NCBI GenBank assembly: GCA_903882745.1
Contig: CAIRYG010000007.1
Location: 1 to 64,000 of the forward strand
DNA length: 64,000 nt
Source: an uncultured Gemmatimonadota bacterium
Lineage (GTDB): Bacteria; Gemmatimonadota; Gemmatimonadetes; Gemmatimonadales; Gemmatimonadaceae
Reading direction: 5' to 3'
The notes beneath the pieces are model-generated. The model was not told the DNA's origin, made no database searches, and was given only the letters and a program-made list of their open reading frames with translations. The first letter of the stretch is position 1. Each line of letters begins with the position of its first letter. This document shows, piece after piece, positions 20,201-27,459 of this stretch. The translations under genes and the position numbers were made by a program.

Positions 20201-20388
20201 ATTCACTGCGTGGCAAGCCGTTCGCGGTGGATATCCCACAGGCCTACAAGGGCCACGGCCGCGTGGTGCTCTTCTCCAACAACCCGATCTATCGTTGGCA
20301 GAACCACGGCGAGTTCAACATGATCTTCAACTCGGTGCTCAACTGGAACGACGAGCCCAAGCCGGACGCGCCGAAAATCGTACCGTAA
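17251..20388 (+). CDS. very large secreted M14-family zinc carboxypeptidase-like protein
   Basis: A 1045-residue exported protein. A signal sequence around VVLATGLMAVAAAAIGAQQ is preceded by up to 27 residues; ATG 17251 overlaps the upstream stop as TGATG, while ATG 17278 or 17287 would give a more ordinary signal peptide. The M14 zinc motif is LHSGETGPSE (His191, Glu194), with a later HDLHEA likely giving the third ligand. Two low-complexity inserts of Ala, Gly, Pro and Arg-Gly repeats flank the catalytic domain (about 254-292 and 413-512). The C-terminal 450 residues look like a glutamine-amidotransferase-type or beta domain without a motif I can name. Probably acts on peptides outside the cytoplasm. 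It ends at a strong hairpin. Confidence 0.85.
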   Translation: MFPLSYPEPMSEMSPRSVFVRSTRRVVLATGLMAVAAAAIGAQQYTTETRDPKQKQDEGFAKDYKAWLANPKHGSPLVDHLPLVAGIPTPKDIIGYHAGAPKKLTYYADQLKYYRALAKATPRVRVETIGKSDEGRELVVVWVSSDANMKNIAQNRANLAKIADPRGTSEDAIRELITKTKPHYHLMGGLHSGETGPSEMLMELVYRLATETSPIITQIRNNVYVSVTPVADADGRDRNVDWFYKGLEFAAANPTPAAAPGAPGAPGAAAAPFGGGGGGRGGAGGIGALPYWGKYVYHDNNRDINVDLMQMRAIIDWYFTAHPPIMHDLHEAQSLLYTYSGGPPQNPNLDPILFAELPFFANYELSQMTKWGMPGVYTHAFMDGWSPGYLGSVAYNHNGLMKMYETQSGRDVEAPAAAAAPAAPAAAAPAVGPTVANAAATAPVAVAAPGGGRGGRGGAGGGGGRGGAAAAAAPVGATVAGAPAPAPGAGFPGGGRGGAAAIPTGRGGGQDREWYRGIQFTQEDINTFTRRSNTNYMETGVLSSLQLTAMFPAMVLENFYIKTRNSIEEGKNKAPYGFVLPVQRDMTKVAEFVNILRIQRIEVGQATSAFKIGTTTYPAGSYVIKRDQPYGRLAKNLIEKQNYPDQRLNTYDDSGWSMGMAFNIDYAEIADSAILKVAVTAVEKVTLAGKTTGAGTAGIAIAHLGSNNMISLRYKLKNVPMQIAEKSFKVDSMEFPAGSFIVTDMAQAAAVRAAVQEFGLTAANLTAKPTVPTHDADLPRIAIFSTWGNTQNLGWYRLTFEQFGIPYDLIYKEQVKQGNLRAKYEVILMAEQNMSKQTVLAAPAAKPQPYKKSEKYQFLGMYGETDDMSGGIGQDGVDAIGAFLDAGGTLIAVGDAARLPIDFGWARSVDKAPIAGLTSQRPLVQGEIVRPEHPVFYGYSSTKMPVKYVGGSPLKVGVADEGNVLARYVGGDGAVLSGLMTGADSLRGKPFAVDIPQAYKGHGRVVLFSNNPIYRWQNHGEFNMIFNSVLNWNDEPKPDAPKIVP

Positions 20389-20400
20389 GCGTCGTATAGC

Positions 20401-20447
20401 AAAGGCAGAGGGGCGGCGGCCATCGTGGTCGCCGCCCCTCTGCCTTT
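20401..20447. terminator. bidirectional terminator hairpin
   Basis: AAAGGCAGAGGGGCGGC (20401-20417) pairs perfectly with 20431-20447, and the stem can extend inward by G-C and G-U pairs. The A-run on one arm becomes a T-run on the other, so the structure can stop transcription from both convergent M14 genes. Confidence 0.88.
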
Positions 20448-20484
20448 CACTCGCAAACGCCGCTGGCGCGTCAGAAGTGCGCGG

Positions 20485-21939
20485 TCACTGACACTTCCCG
20501 AGATCCACCTTCGCCTTGGCACCGCGGGCCACGGTAACAGCTACTGAGATCGGCTTTCCCTTCAGCTTGCAGCTCACCGTCCACTGCTCGGCGATCAGTT
20601 CCTGGCCGTGCTGGCTCGGACGCGACGACGGATTCACGTGCCAGAGGAACGGGCCATTCCCCTTCGGCACGACGGTCGTCGAGGTGAGTTCCATCGGTTG
20701 CTTCACGATCGGGCCGCGCGTTGAGTCGCGATCGCTCAGGAGCACCGGCGCCGATTCGAGGACGATCTTCTTGCTCAAGGTCAGTGTCGCACCGGCCGGC
20801 GCCTTGATCTCAAGGACTGAGTGCAGGGCGGGATCGGCGGCGGCTTCGAGTAGGCGCATGTAGCCGGCGCGCGAACTTGAACCCGGATACGCGCCGGTGC
20901 CGAAGTACTGATCAACCACAAACGAGTAGGCTGGGTGGAAGCCGCGCTGTCCGGGTGTGTTCTCAAAGGTGAAGGCGAACGTACCGGCGGTGTAGTACGC
21001 TTGCTCCTCCATTGTCCCGCTGGCATTGTAGTACACCTTCGGCCACGGGCCGGCGTCCCACTTGAGATCCTTGCCGAGGAGCTGCGCCACGGAGTCGTAC
21101 TGCGCGACATCAAACGGCGTGGGCTCGTCGGTGGTGCTCGGCGCACGGAGCACTTTCGCGTCGGGCGTGTGATTGCTGAGCGCGACCACCACTTGATGCG
21201 AGGCAAAAAGATCTCGCATGTTCTGAATTTCAGGCTCAGAGAATGGAGCCGCGCCGCGATAGCTCTGCCCGTTCGGCGCGGCGTTGGCTCCGATGCCGCC
21301 CCAGAAGGCGCCGTAGTTTCGGTTGAGATCCACGCCGGCGCCGGCATTCAGCGGATTCGCGCATTCGGCGTAGGTCGGCTCTTTTCCGTCCTGTACGCGA
21401 CAGTTCTTGCGCTTTTGCTCGTTGATCAGCGTGCGCGAGAGGTCAAAGCCGTCGGGGTTCACGATCGGCACGGCGATGAAGCGCACTTTCTCAAGCGCCG
21501 CAGTGATCCGCGGATCGGTGCCATCGTTTTTGAGCAGATCGTGAATGAATTCCAACGGGAGTTCCACGGTCGGCCACTCACGCGAGTGGTGGAGTCCCGT
21601 CATCACGAAGACCGGCTTGCCCGACGGCGTTTTGACATCGTGCGTAATCTCGAGCGCCCAGACGGTGCTCCCGAGGCTGGTCTTGTGCGGGAGGGCAAAG
21701 CGCTTGACCTTGGTCGGGTACGCGGCCTCGATGCGCTCCATCTCGAGGTTGGCCTCGGTGAGCGTGCGATAGGTGACACGCCCCGTGGGGAGGGGCGACG
21801 AGGTCATCGCGGGCGTCGCGGGCTGCGCGCCCCCGCCACGTCCTCCGGTACCGCCGGCGGGTGGCGTCCCCTGGGCAACGAGGGCGGTGCTGAGCGTAGC
21901 GAGCAGGATCGTGGACCAGCGGGCGCGTGCGATGGTCAT
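20485..21939 (-). CDS. secreted M14-family zinc carboxypeptidase
   Basis: An exported metallocarboxypeptidase of 484 residues, convergent with the larger M14 gene. ATG 21939 gives MTIARARWSTILLATLSTALVAQ, a standard signal peptide, followed by a short Gly-rich linker. The complete carboxypeptidase-A-like site is present: HSRE (His118, Glu121), NPDG, DLNRNYG (Asn206/Arg207), SNHT (His257) and the general base in FAFTFENT (Glu326). A C-terminal beta-rich region of about 110 residues follows. Unlike the large paralogue it has all canonical residues, so activity is likely. Confidence 0.93.
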   Translation of the reverse strand: MTIARARWSTILLATLSTALVAQGTPPAGGTGGRGGGAQPATPAMTSSPLPTGRVTYRTLTEANLEMERIEAAYPTKVKRFALPHKTSLGSTVWALEITHDVKTPSGKPVFVMTGLHHSREWPTVELPLEFIHDLLKNDGTDPRITAALEKVRFIAVPIVNPDGFDLSRTLINEQKRKNCRVQDGKEPTYAECANPLNAGAGVDLNRNYGAFWGGIGANAAPNGQSYRGAAPFSEPEIQNMRDLFASHQVVVALSNHTPDAKVLRAPSTTDEPTPFDVAQYDSVAQLLGKDLKWDAGPWPKVYYNASGTMEEQAYYTAGTFAFTFENTPGQRGFHPAYSFVVDQYFGTGAYPGSSSRAGYMRLLEAAADPALHSVLEIKAPAGATLTLSKKIVLESAPVLLSDRDSTRGPIVKQPMELTSTTVVPKGNGPFLWHVNPSSRPSQHGQELIAEQWTVSCKLKGKPISVAVTVARGAKAKVDLGKCQ

Positions 21940-22028
21940 GGCAGTGACGTGAGGGCGTGGAAGGGGCATCCGTGAATCTTACGCGAGATGAGCGGCCGCC
22001 GCTGTGCGAGTGTGCGGCTGTGGCCCGC

Positions 22029-23159
22029 TCAGGCTGGCTGGGGCGCTAAAAAATGCGCCGCGGGGACCGTGCGTTCCAGCTCGGCGGGAAACTTCCGGAA
22101 CCAGCTCGAGAGGATCAGGAGCTCGTCCACTTCGTGCGCCGGGACTGTGGTGGCGTTCCGCTCCGTGGACCCGAACACCTGCACCGCGCGCGCTGTAAGC
22201 TCGGCGTGCTGATCGGTTGTCGATGGCGCGGGAAGCACGGCGCGCACCCGTCCGCGTCGCACCACATAGCTCCGGTTGTCGTCGCCCCTTCCGGGCACGG
22301 TGTACACAAACGACAGCGACTCCACGGCGAACCGAAGCCGCGCGAACTGGTCGCGGAGCCCTTCGAGCCGTTGCAGTTTGTCGCGGAGCTGCGCGGCGCG
22401 CTCGAACTCGAGTTGGTCACTCGAGGCCTCCATCGCCGCTCGTAGCGAGGCGAGCGGCGCTTCGTAGGTGCCCTCAAGAAATTTGCGCGCCAGCCCGAAG
22501 CGGTCTCGATACTCCGCAACGGTGGTCGCGGCGACGCACGGGCCGAGGCATTTTCCGATTTCAAATCGGATGCACCCTGGTGTGCGCGGCGGCACCTCAG
22601 GGAACTCGACCTGATCGCTGAAATGCATCGGCATGTCGTTGCGGCAGTCCCGTAGGCCCAGCACGTCGTTGAGTTCGCGCAGGGCATCCTCGAGCTGATG
22701 CGCGCCGTGGAATGGCCCGAAGTAGACACCGGTGTCATCGGTTCCTGCGCTGCGCGCGACGGCCAGTTTCGGCGCGCTCCCGCGCGACATCTTGATGAAC
22801 GCGTGGTGCCGTGCATCGCGCTTCATCATCACGTTGAACCGTGGACGCCAGCGCTTGATCAGCCGCAGTTCCTCGAGCAACGCTTCGAACTCACTCGGCA
22901 GATACTCCCACTTCACCTCTGCCGCCTCGCGCAGGATCCGTGCACCCTTCTCCGCCGGATACTCGGCGCGGAAGTAGCCCATGAGACGCGTGCGAAGCTT
23001 CTTGCTCTTCCCCACGTAGATGATTTCTCCCTCTGGGGAGATCATGTGGTAGACGCCCGGGCGTTCTTTGAGCTCCGCTTTCACCGTGGCGTGCATCGTG
23101 AGGACGCGCGCTTCGGATTCTGCGGAGGCTGCCTTTTTCTTGCGCCGCCGACCACTCAC
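22029..23159 (-). CDS. UvrC N-terminal-half protein (GIY-YIG nuclease, Cho-like)
   Basis: Resembles the N-terminal half of UvrC, which makes the 3' incision in nucleotide excision repair. It has the GIY-YIG nuclease core (GVYHM at 35-39, IIYVGKSKKLRTRL from 46), the Cys set GLRDC and PGCIRFEIGKCLGPC expected to hold a 4Fe-4S cluster, and a UVR helix pair (LEFERAAQLRDKLQRLEGL). At 376 residues it stops before the RNase H-like endonuclease and HhH domains of full UvrC (about 600). The GTG start overlaps the mutM stop as GTGA. Cho-type proteins have this organisation. The frame is intact, so it is not an obvious pseudogene. Confidence 0.85.
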   Translation of the reverse strand: MSGRRRKKKAASAESEARVLTMHATVKAELKERPGVYHMISPEGEIIYVGKSKKLRTRLMGYFRAEYPAEKGARILREAAEVKWEYLPSEFEALLEELRLIKRWRPRFNVMMKRDARHHAFIKMSRGSAPKLAVARSAGTDDTGVYFGPFHGAHQLEDALRELNDVLGLRDCRNDMPMHFSDQVEFPEVPPRTPGCIRFEIGKCLGPCVAATTVAEYRDRFGLARKFLEGTYEAPLASLRAAMEASSDQLEFERAAQLRDKLQRLEGLRDQFARLRFAVESLSFVYTVPGRGDDNRSYVVRRGRVRAVLPAPSTTDQHAELTARAVQVFGSTERNATTVPAHEVDELLILSSWFRKFPAELERTVPAAHFLAPQPA

Positions 23160-23995
23160 CGCTGACAGCCTCGGCACCACACGGTGGCGCGTCCTTCAAG
23201 CTTGTGGTGCCCCGACAACGGAACGCCACAACGAGGGCAGGGCTCCCCTTCGCGACCGTACACCTGTAGCTGCGCGGCGAACCCCCCGCGGTTGCCGAGT
23301 GGGTCGCGGTAGTCACGGAAGGTGGTCCCTCCGACCGCGATGGACGCCGCCAGGAGACGTTGCAGCTCCGCGAGCAGCGTCGCCGCCTCGGCGCGCGTCA
23401 CCCGTGCGGCCGCTCGCGTGGGCGCGATCCGCGCCGCCCACAGCGATTCGTTCGCGTAGATGTTACCCACTCCTGCCAGCCGTCGCTGATCCATCAGCAC
23501 CGTTTTGATAGCCCTCCGGGATACCCGAATGAAACCCGAAAACAGGGGTGCTGTCAAATCGGGGTCGAGGGGTTCCGGGCCAATGCCGGCGGTCCAGGCC
23601 GCAAAGCGTGCAGGGTCCATCAGGGCAACGGTCCCGAGGCGACGGACATCGCGGTAGCGCAGGGTGCGGCCGTCGCTCAGGGTGAGGGCGAGGCAGGTGT
23701 AGTCCGGGTTCGATGGCGGCGGTTCAGGGGCCGCGTCACGCCGCGCGACGAACAGTCCGCCGGTGAAACGGGGTGTCACCACCAAACGGTCGCCGGTCGA
23801 GAGGTCCAGCACGATGCACTTGGCGCGGCGCCAGCAACGCGTGATCGCCACCTCTCGGAGGCGGCGACCGAACTCGTCTGCCGAGTGCTCCCGCAGGACA
23901 TTGGGTCGCGGGATTGCGACCGCCGTGATTACCGAATCGCGAACGAGCTCATCGAGCGCGCGCGCGATGGTCTCGGTTTCAGGGAGCTCCGGCAC
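23156..23995 (-). CDS. mutM: formamidopyrimidine-DNA glycosylase
   Basis: Excises 8-oxoguanine and related lesions and nicks the abasic site. GTG 23995 gives the obligatory N-terminus MPELPETETIAR, in which Pro2 becomes the Schiff-base nucleophile and Glu3 is catalytic; any earlier start would destroy the active site. The conserved lysine segment WRRAKCIVLDL, the helix-two-turn-helix GVGNIYANESLW and the C-terminal zinc finger (CPRC then CRGC) are all present. It overlaps purD by 17 bases upstream and the UvrC-like gene by 4 downstream. Confidence 0.95.
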   Translation of the reverse strand: MPELPETETIARALDELVRDSVITAVAIPRPNVLREHSADEFGRRLREVAITRCWRRAKCIVLDLSTGDRLVVTPRFTGGLFVARRDAAPEPPPSNPDYTCLALTLSDGRTLRYRDVRRLGTVALMDPARFAAWTAGIGPEPLDPDLTAPLFSGFIRVSRRAIKTVLMDQRRLAGVGNIYANESLWAARIAPTRAAARVTRAEAATLLAELQRLLAASIAVGGTTFRDYRDPLGNRGGFAAQLQVYGREGEPCPRCGVPLSGHHKLEGRATVWCRGCQR

Positions 23996-25265
23996 GCCGC
24001 GCGACCTCGCGCCATCCGATGTCGCGCCGGAGCTGGGCGCCGTCGAAACGGATGCGTTGCGCGTGCTGCACACTACGCTGCTGAGCATCCGCAACGGTGT
24101 CGCCCAACGCCGTCACCGTAAGCACGCGACCACCGGAGGTGCGCAGGACGCCATCGGCGTCGCGCACCGTGCCGGCGTGAAAGACGATCACCTCCTTTTC
24201 TGGCGCCGGCAGAGCAATCGCGTCGCCACTCTGGACCTTTCCAGGGTATCCGCCAGCGGCGACCACCGTAGTGACCGCTGCGCGAGACGAGAACTGCAGC
24301 GGTGCAGACCCCGCGAGCGAGTCGCCGCGCGCGATCGCGCGCATGGGCTCGAGTAGGCTTGACTGCATCAGCGGCAGCACAACTTCCGTTTCCGGATCAC
24401 CGAACCGACAGTTGAACTCCACAACCTTTGGGCCGTCGGGGGTCAGCATCAGCCCGGCGTAGAGCAGTCCCGTGAAGGGGCAGCCAGCGTCGCGCATCGC
24501 GCGAAGTGTCGGCTGAAACACACGGTCGAGCGTGACATCTGCGATGGCGGCCGTTGCGATCGCGACCGGCGCGTACGCTCCCATCCCGCCGGTGTTGGGG
24601 CCAGTATCGCCCTCGCCGATCCGCTTGTGGTCCTGCGCGGCGACCATCGGGAGCACATGCGTGCCGTCGGTCAGTGCGAAGACGGAGATCTCCTCGCCCG
24701 TCATGAACTCTTCAACCAGCACTTCGTGGCCAGCATCGCCGAATGCGTTCCCCTCGAGCATCATCGCGATGGCGTCGTCCGCCTCGGCGATGCTCATAGC
24801 GACCACCACTCCCTTACCAGCGGCCAGCCCAGAGGCTTTCACGACAACCGGTGCTCCGAGTCGACGCACCTCGGCGCGAGCATCATCAGCCCGCGTGAAG
24901 GTGCGAGCGCTTGCGGTCGGCACTCCGGCGGCGAGCATCAGTTCCTTGGCGAAGCGCTTGGAGGTCTCGATGCGCGCGGCGTCCTTGGTCGGGCCGAACA
25001 CCGCAAAGTCCATCGAGCGGAAATGGTCGACGATCCCCAGGTCGAGCGGCGCCTCCGGCCCAACAATCGTCAGGTCTATCCGCTCGCGTCGCGCGAGCGC
25101 CGTGAGTCCTTCGATATCGGTCGCAGCGACTTTGGCGTTTCGGCCGAGCAGCGCAATGCCAGGGTTCCCCGGCGCTGCAATAATCTCGAGCTGAGCATCT
25201 TCAGCGGCGAGTTTCCACGCGATCGCGTGCTCCCGACCACCGCCGCCGACAATCAGAACCTTCAC
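23979..25265 (-). CDS. purD: phosphoribosylamine-glycine ligase
   Basis: Second step of de novo purine synthesis: joins glycine to phosphoribosylamine with ATP. An ATP-grasp enzyme of 428 residues with the N-terminal MKVLIVGGGGREHAIAWKL, the nucleotide segment VVVKASGLAAGKGVVVA, EEFMTGEEISVFALTDG and the family signature FNCRFGDPETEVVLPLM. The start overlaps the M48 gene's stop by 4 bases. No other pur gene is nearby; guaB at the left end is the only other purine gene in the window. Confidence 0.96.
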   Translation of the reverse strand: MKVLIVGGGGREHAIAWKLAAEDAQLEIIAAPGNPGIALLGRNAKVAATDIEGLTALARRERIDLTIVGPEAPLDLGIVDHFRSMDFAVFGPTKDAARIETSKRFAKELMLAAGVPTASARTFTRADDARAEVRRLGAPVVVKASGLAAGKGVVVAMSIAEADDAIAMMLEGNAFGDAGHEVLVEEFMTGEEISVFALTDGTHVLPMVAAQDHKRIGEGDTGPNTGGMGAYAPVAIATAAIADVTLDRVFQPTLRAMRDAGCPFTGLLYAGLMLTPDGPKVVEFNCRFGDPETEVVLPLMQSSLLEPMRAIARGDSLAGSAPLQFSSRAAVTTVVAAGGYPGKVQSGDAIALPAPEKEVIVFHAGTVRDADGVLRTSGGRVLTVTALGDTVADAQQRSVQHAQRIRFDGAQLRRDIGWREVARRAGAP

Positions 25266-26242
25266 CGACGGCCACCCTTGAAGGCGTAGTCAAAGGCGGT
25301 GCGTGCGCGGCCGAGGACGTCACCGAACTTGTCGGCCGCGGCCATGGCTTGGTCGCTGTAGTAGGCGGCGGCGTCTTTGATGTCGCGTCCGAGATCGGGC
25401 TGCGTCGGAGCATCGGCACGCCGGAGATACTCGCCGCCGAGGATTCGGTCGTAGGCGCCGCCGTCGATCCAGCGTTGCAGTTCGCCAGCACGCACCGTGG
25501 CAAAGGGATGTTTACGGCTCATGGTGTTGATCACCTTCCACGCGCGATCAACAACGTCGCCTTCGGTCTCGTATTCCGCGGCTTGCGCCATGAAGGCGTC
25601 GAGATCGATGGCGTCGCCGTGGTCGTGCCCGCCGGCGAGCGTCATGAAGGTGTGCATCACAGCTGTGCGGTCTTGCACGGCGAGCAGTGCTCCACGGTCG
25701 CTCGAGAGTTCGCTCTTGCGGTACCACTCCATGAGCGCCACGTGCACGGGAAAGAGTGCGGCAGCGGCTACGAAGGGGAGGGCGGTGAAGCCCACGAGCA
25801 TGATGATCTCGGCGAGCGTGCGATACACCACATGCCCGCTCATGATGTGCGCCACTTCGTGCGCGAGCACAGCGCGGACGCCGTCGTGGTTGAGCTGTGC
25901 GAGCGCCCCAGACGTAATCACGATGAACGGCTTTTCAAAGCCGATCGCCATGGCGTTCACGTCGGGCGACTGCGCGACGTACAGCTGCGGACGCTCGGTC
26001 CAATCGTACGCGGCGAGCACTTCGGTGAGCAGCGCGTCGAGCTGTGGGCGCTGTGTTGGCCCCACGCGCACGGCGTTTGCGAGGAATAGCTGCCGCACTC
26101 CCTTCTCGCCAAAGTATGCGAAGGTCTTCTTGACGACGTCGTCAAAGAAGGGAATTGAGCGCAGGGCGTTGAGCGCGGCGCGGTCGGCGGGATGTTCCCA
26201 CGAGGGCGACGCGATATCGGTCAGGACAATGCGGTCAGTCAC
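25262..26242 (-). CDS. M48-family (HtpX-like) zinc metallopeptidase
   Basis: A membrane-associated protease with the zinc motif HEVAH (His128, Glu129, His132) preceded by NHDGVRAVLA and followed by a hydrophobic double segment (IIMLVGFTALPFVAAAALF). The third ligand lies in the SSDRGALLA stretch, in the position of the conserved ExxxxD region. It has 326 residues without a signal peptide. HtpX-type enzymes remove damaged membrane proteins; the cellular target here is unknown. It is coupled to purD by an ATGA overlap and follows the trans-sulfuration gene by 12 bases. Confidence 0.87.
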   Translation of the reverse strand: MTDRIVLTDIASPSWEHPADRAALNALRSIPFFDDVVKKTFAYFGEKGVRQLFLANAVRVGPTQRPQLDALLTEVLAAYDWTERPQLYVAQSPDVNAMAIGFEKPFIVITSGALAQLNHDGVRAVLAHEVAHIMSGHVVYRTLAEIIMLVGFTALPFVAAAALFPVHVALMEWYRKSELSSDRGALLAVQDRTAVMHTFMTLAGGHDHGDAIDLDAFMAQAAEYETEGDVVDRAWKVINTMSRKHPFATVRAGELQRWIDGGAYDRILGGEYLRRADAPTQPDLGRDIKDAAAYYSDQAMAAADKFGDVLGRARTAFDYAFKGGRR

Positions 26243-26254
26243 GAGATACTCCTA

Positions 26255-27424
26255 CTAGATGGCAGAGAAGGCGTGTTCGAGATCGGCCAACAGATCTTCG
26301 ACATCTTCCACGCCACAGGAGAGGCGAATAAGCCCTTCCGTCACACCAAGGCGCTGACGCCGCTCGAGCTCCACCGACGCATGCGTCATCGATGCGGGGT
26401 GAGAGATCAGCGACTCGACGCCGCCGAGTGATTCTGCGAGTGAGAACACTTTGACGCCGCGCAGGACTTTGTCCGCGTTGGCCAAGGAGCCCGTCTCAAC
26501 GGAGATCATGCCGCCGAACCCCGACATCTGCTTGCGGGCGAGCTCGTGCTGCGGGTGCGAGGGCAGGCCAGGGTAGAAGACGCGCTCCGCCCCCATGCGC
26601 TGCGCGAGCCAGCCGGCAATCTGACGGCCGTTGGCGTCGTGCTGCCGCATGCGGAGGGCGAGCGTCTTGGTGCCGCGCAGCGCGAGCCAGGAGTCCATGG
26701 GGCCAGGGTTTGCGCCACCGGCGTTGAGAATGAACTGCAGGCGTACGGCGAGCGATTCGTCATTGAGCAGCACGATGCCGCCGATCATGTCGCTGTGGCC
26801 GTTCAGGTACTTGGTCGTCGAGTGAAACACGATGTCGGCACCGAACTCCAGCGGGCGCTGGAAGTACGGCGAGGCAAAGGTGTTGTCGACAATCAGGAGG
26901 ACACTGCGGCGCTTGGCGATCTCGCCGGCAGCGGCGAGGTCGGTGAGGCGCATCAGCGGATTGGTCGGAGTCTCCAGGAAGAGCGCCTTGGTGTTCGGCT
27001 GAATGGCGTCTTCGATCTGCTGCGGATCGCGTGTGTCGACAAAGCTGAACGTGAGGCCAAAGCGGGTGAGGATCTTGTCCATCAGGCGGTAGGTACCGCC
27101 GTACACATTCTCCCCCACCACGAGGTGATCGCCCGCGTTGAACAGGCGGAGGATCCCATCTGTTGCGCCAACGCCGCTCGAGAAGGCAAAGCCATGCTTG
27201 GCCCCTTCGAGAGCGGCGACGTTCCGCTCAAGCGCTTCGCGCGTCGGGTTCTTGCCTCGCGCGTACTCGTAGCCTTTGTTCTGGCCGATGCCGTCCTGGA
27301 CGTACGTGGACGTCTGCACAATCGCGGGCATGATTGCCCCCGTCGTCGGATCCGGGCGCTGTCCCGCATGAATCGTGCGGGTGGCGAACCGGTAGGCAAA
27401 ATCCTCGTCAAATGCTCGGGTCAT
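26255..27424 (-). CDS. trans-sulfuration PLP enzyme (cystathionine gamma-synthase / beta- or gamma-lyase / O-acetylhomoserine sulfhydrylase family)
   Basis: Cys/Met-metabolism PLP enzyme of 389 residues. Visible marks: YEYARGKNPTREALERNVA (cofactor phosphate contact), FSSGVGATDG, GENVYGGTYRLMDKI, LFLETPTNPLM, VDNTFASP, the PLP lysine in STTKYLNGH (Lys205), and LRGTKTLALRMRQH. The family members differ in substrate at only a few positions, so I do not assign metB, metC, mgl or metZ. It sits between an acyl-CoA ligase-like gene and the M48 peptidase. Confidence 0.9.
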   Translation of the reverse strand: MTRAFDEDFAYRFATRTIHAGQRPDPTTGAIMPAIVQTSTYVQDGIGQNKGYEYARGKNPTREALERNVAALEGAKHGFAFSSGVGATDGILRLFNAGDHLVVGENVYGGTYRLMDKILTRFGLTFSFVDTRDPQQIEDAIQPNTKALFLETPTNPLMRLTDLAAAGEIAKRRSVLLIVDNTFASPYFQRPLEFGADIVFHSTTKYLNGHSDMIGGIVLLNDESLAVRLQFILNAGGANPGPMDSWLALRGTKTLALRMRQHDANGRQIAGWLAQRMGAERVFYPGLPSHPQHELARKQMSGFGGMISVETGSLANADKVLRGVKVFSLAESLGGVESLISHPASMTHASVELERRQRLGVTEGLIRLSCGVEDVEDLLADLEHAFSAI

Positions 27425-27459
27425 TGCTTGTATGCCGTGCGGAAAGGGGATGCCGAAAT

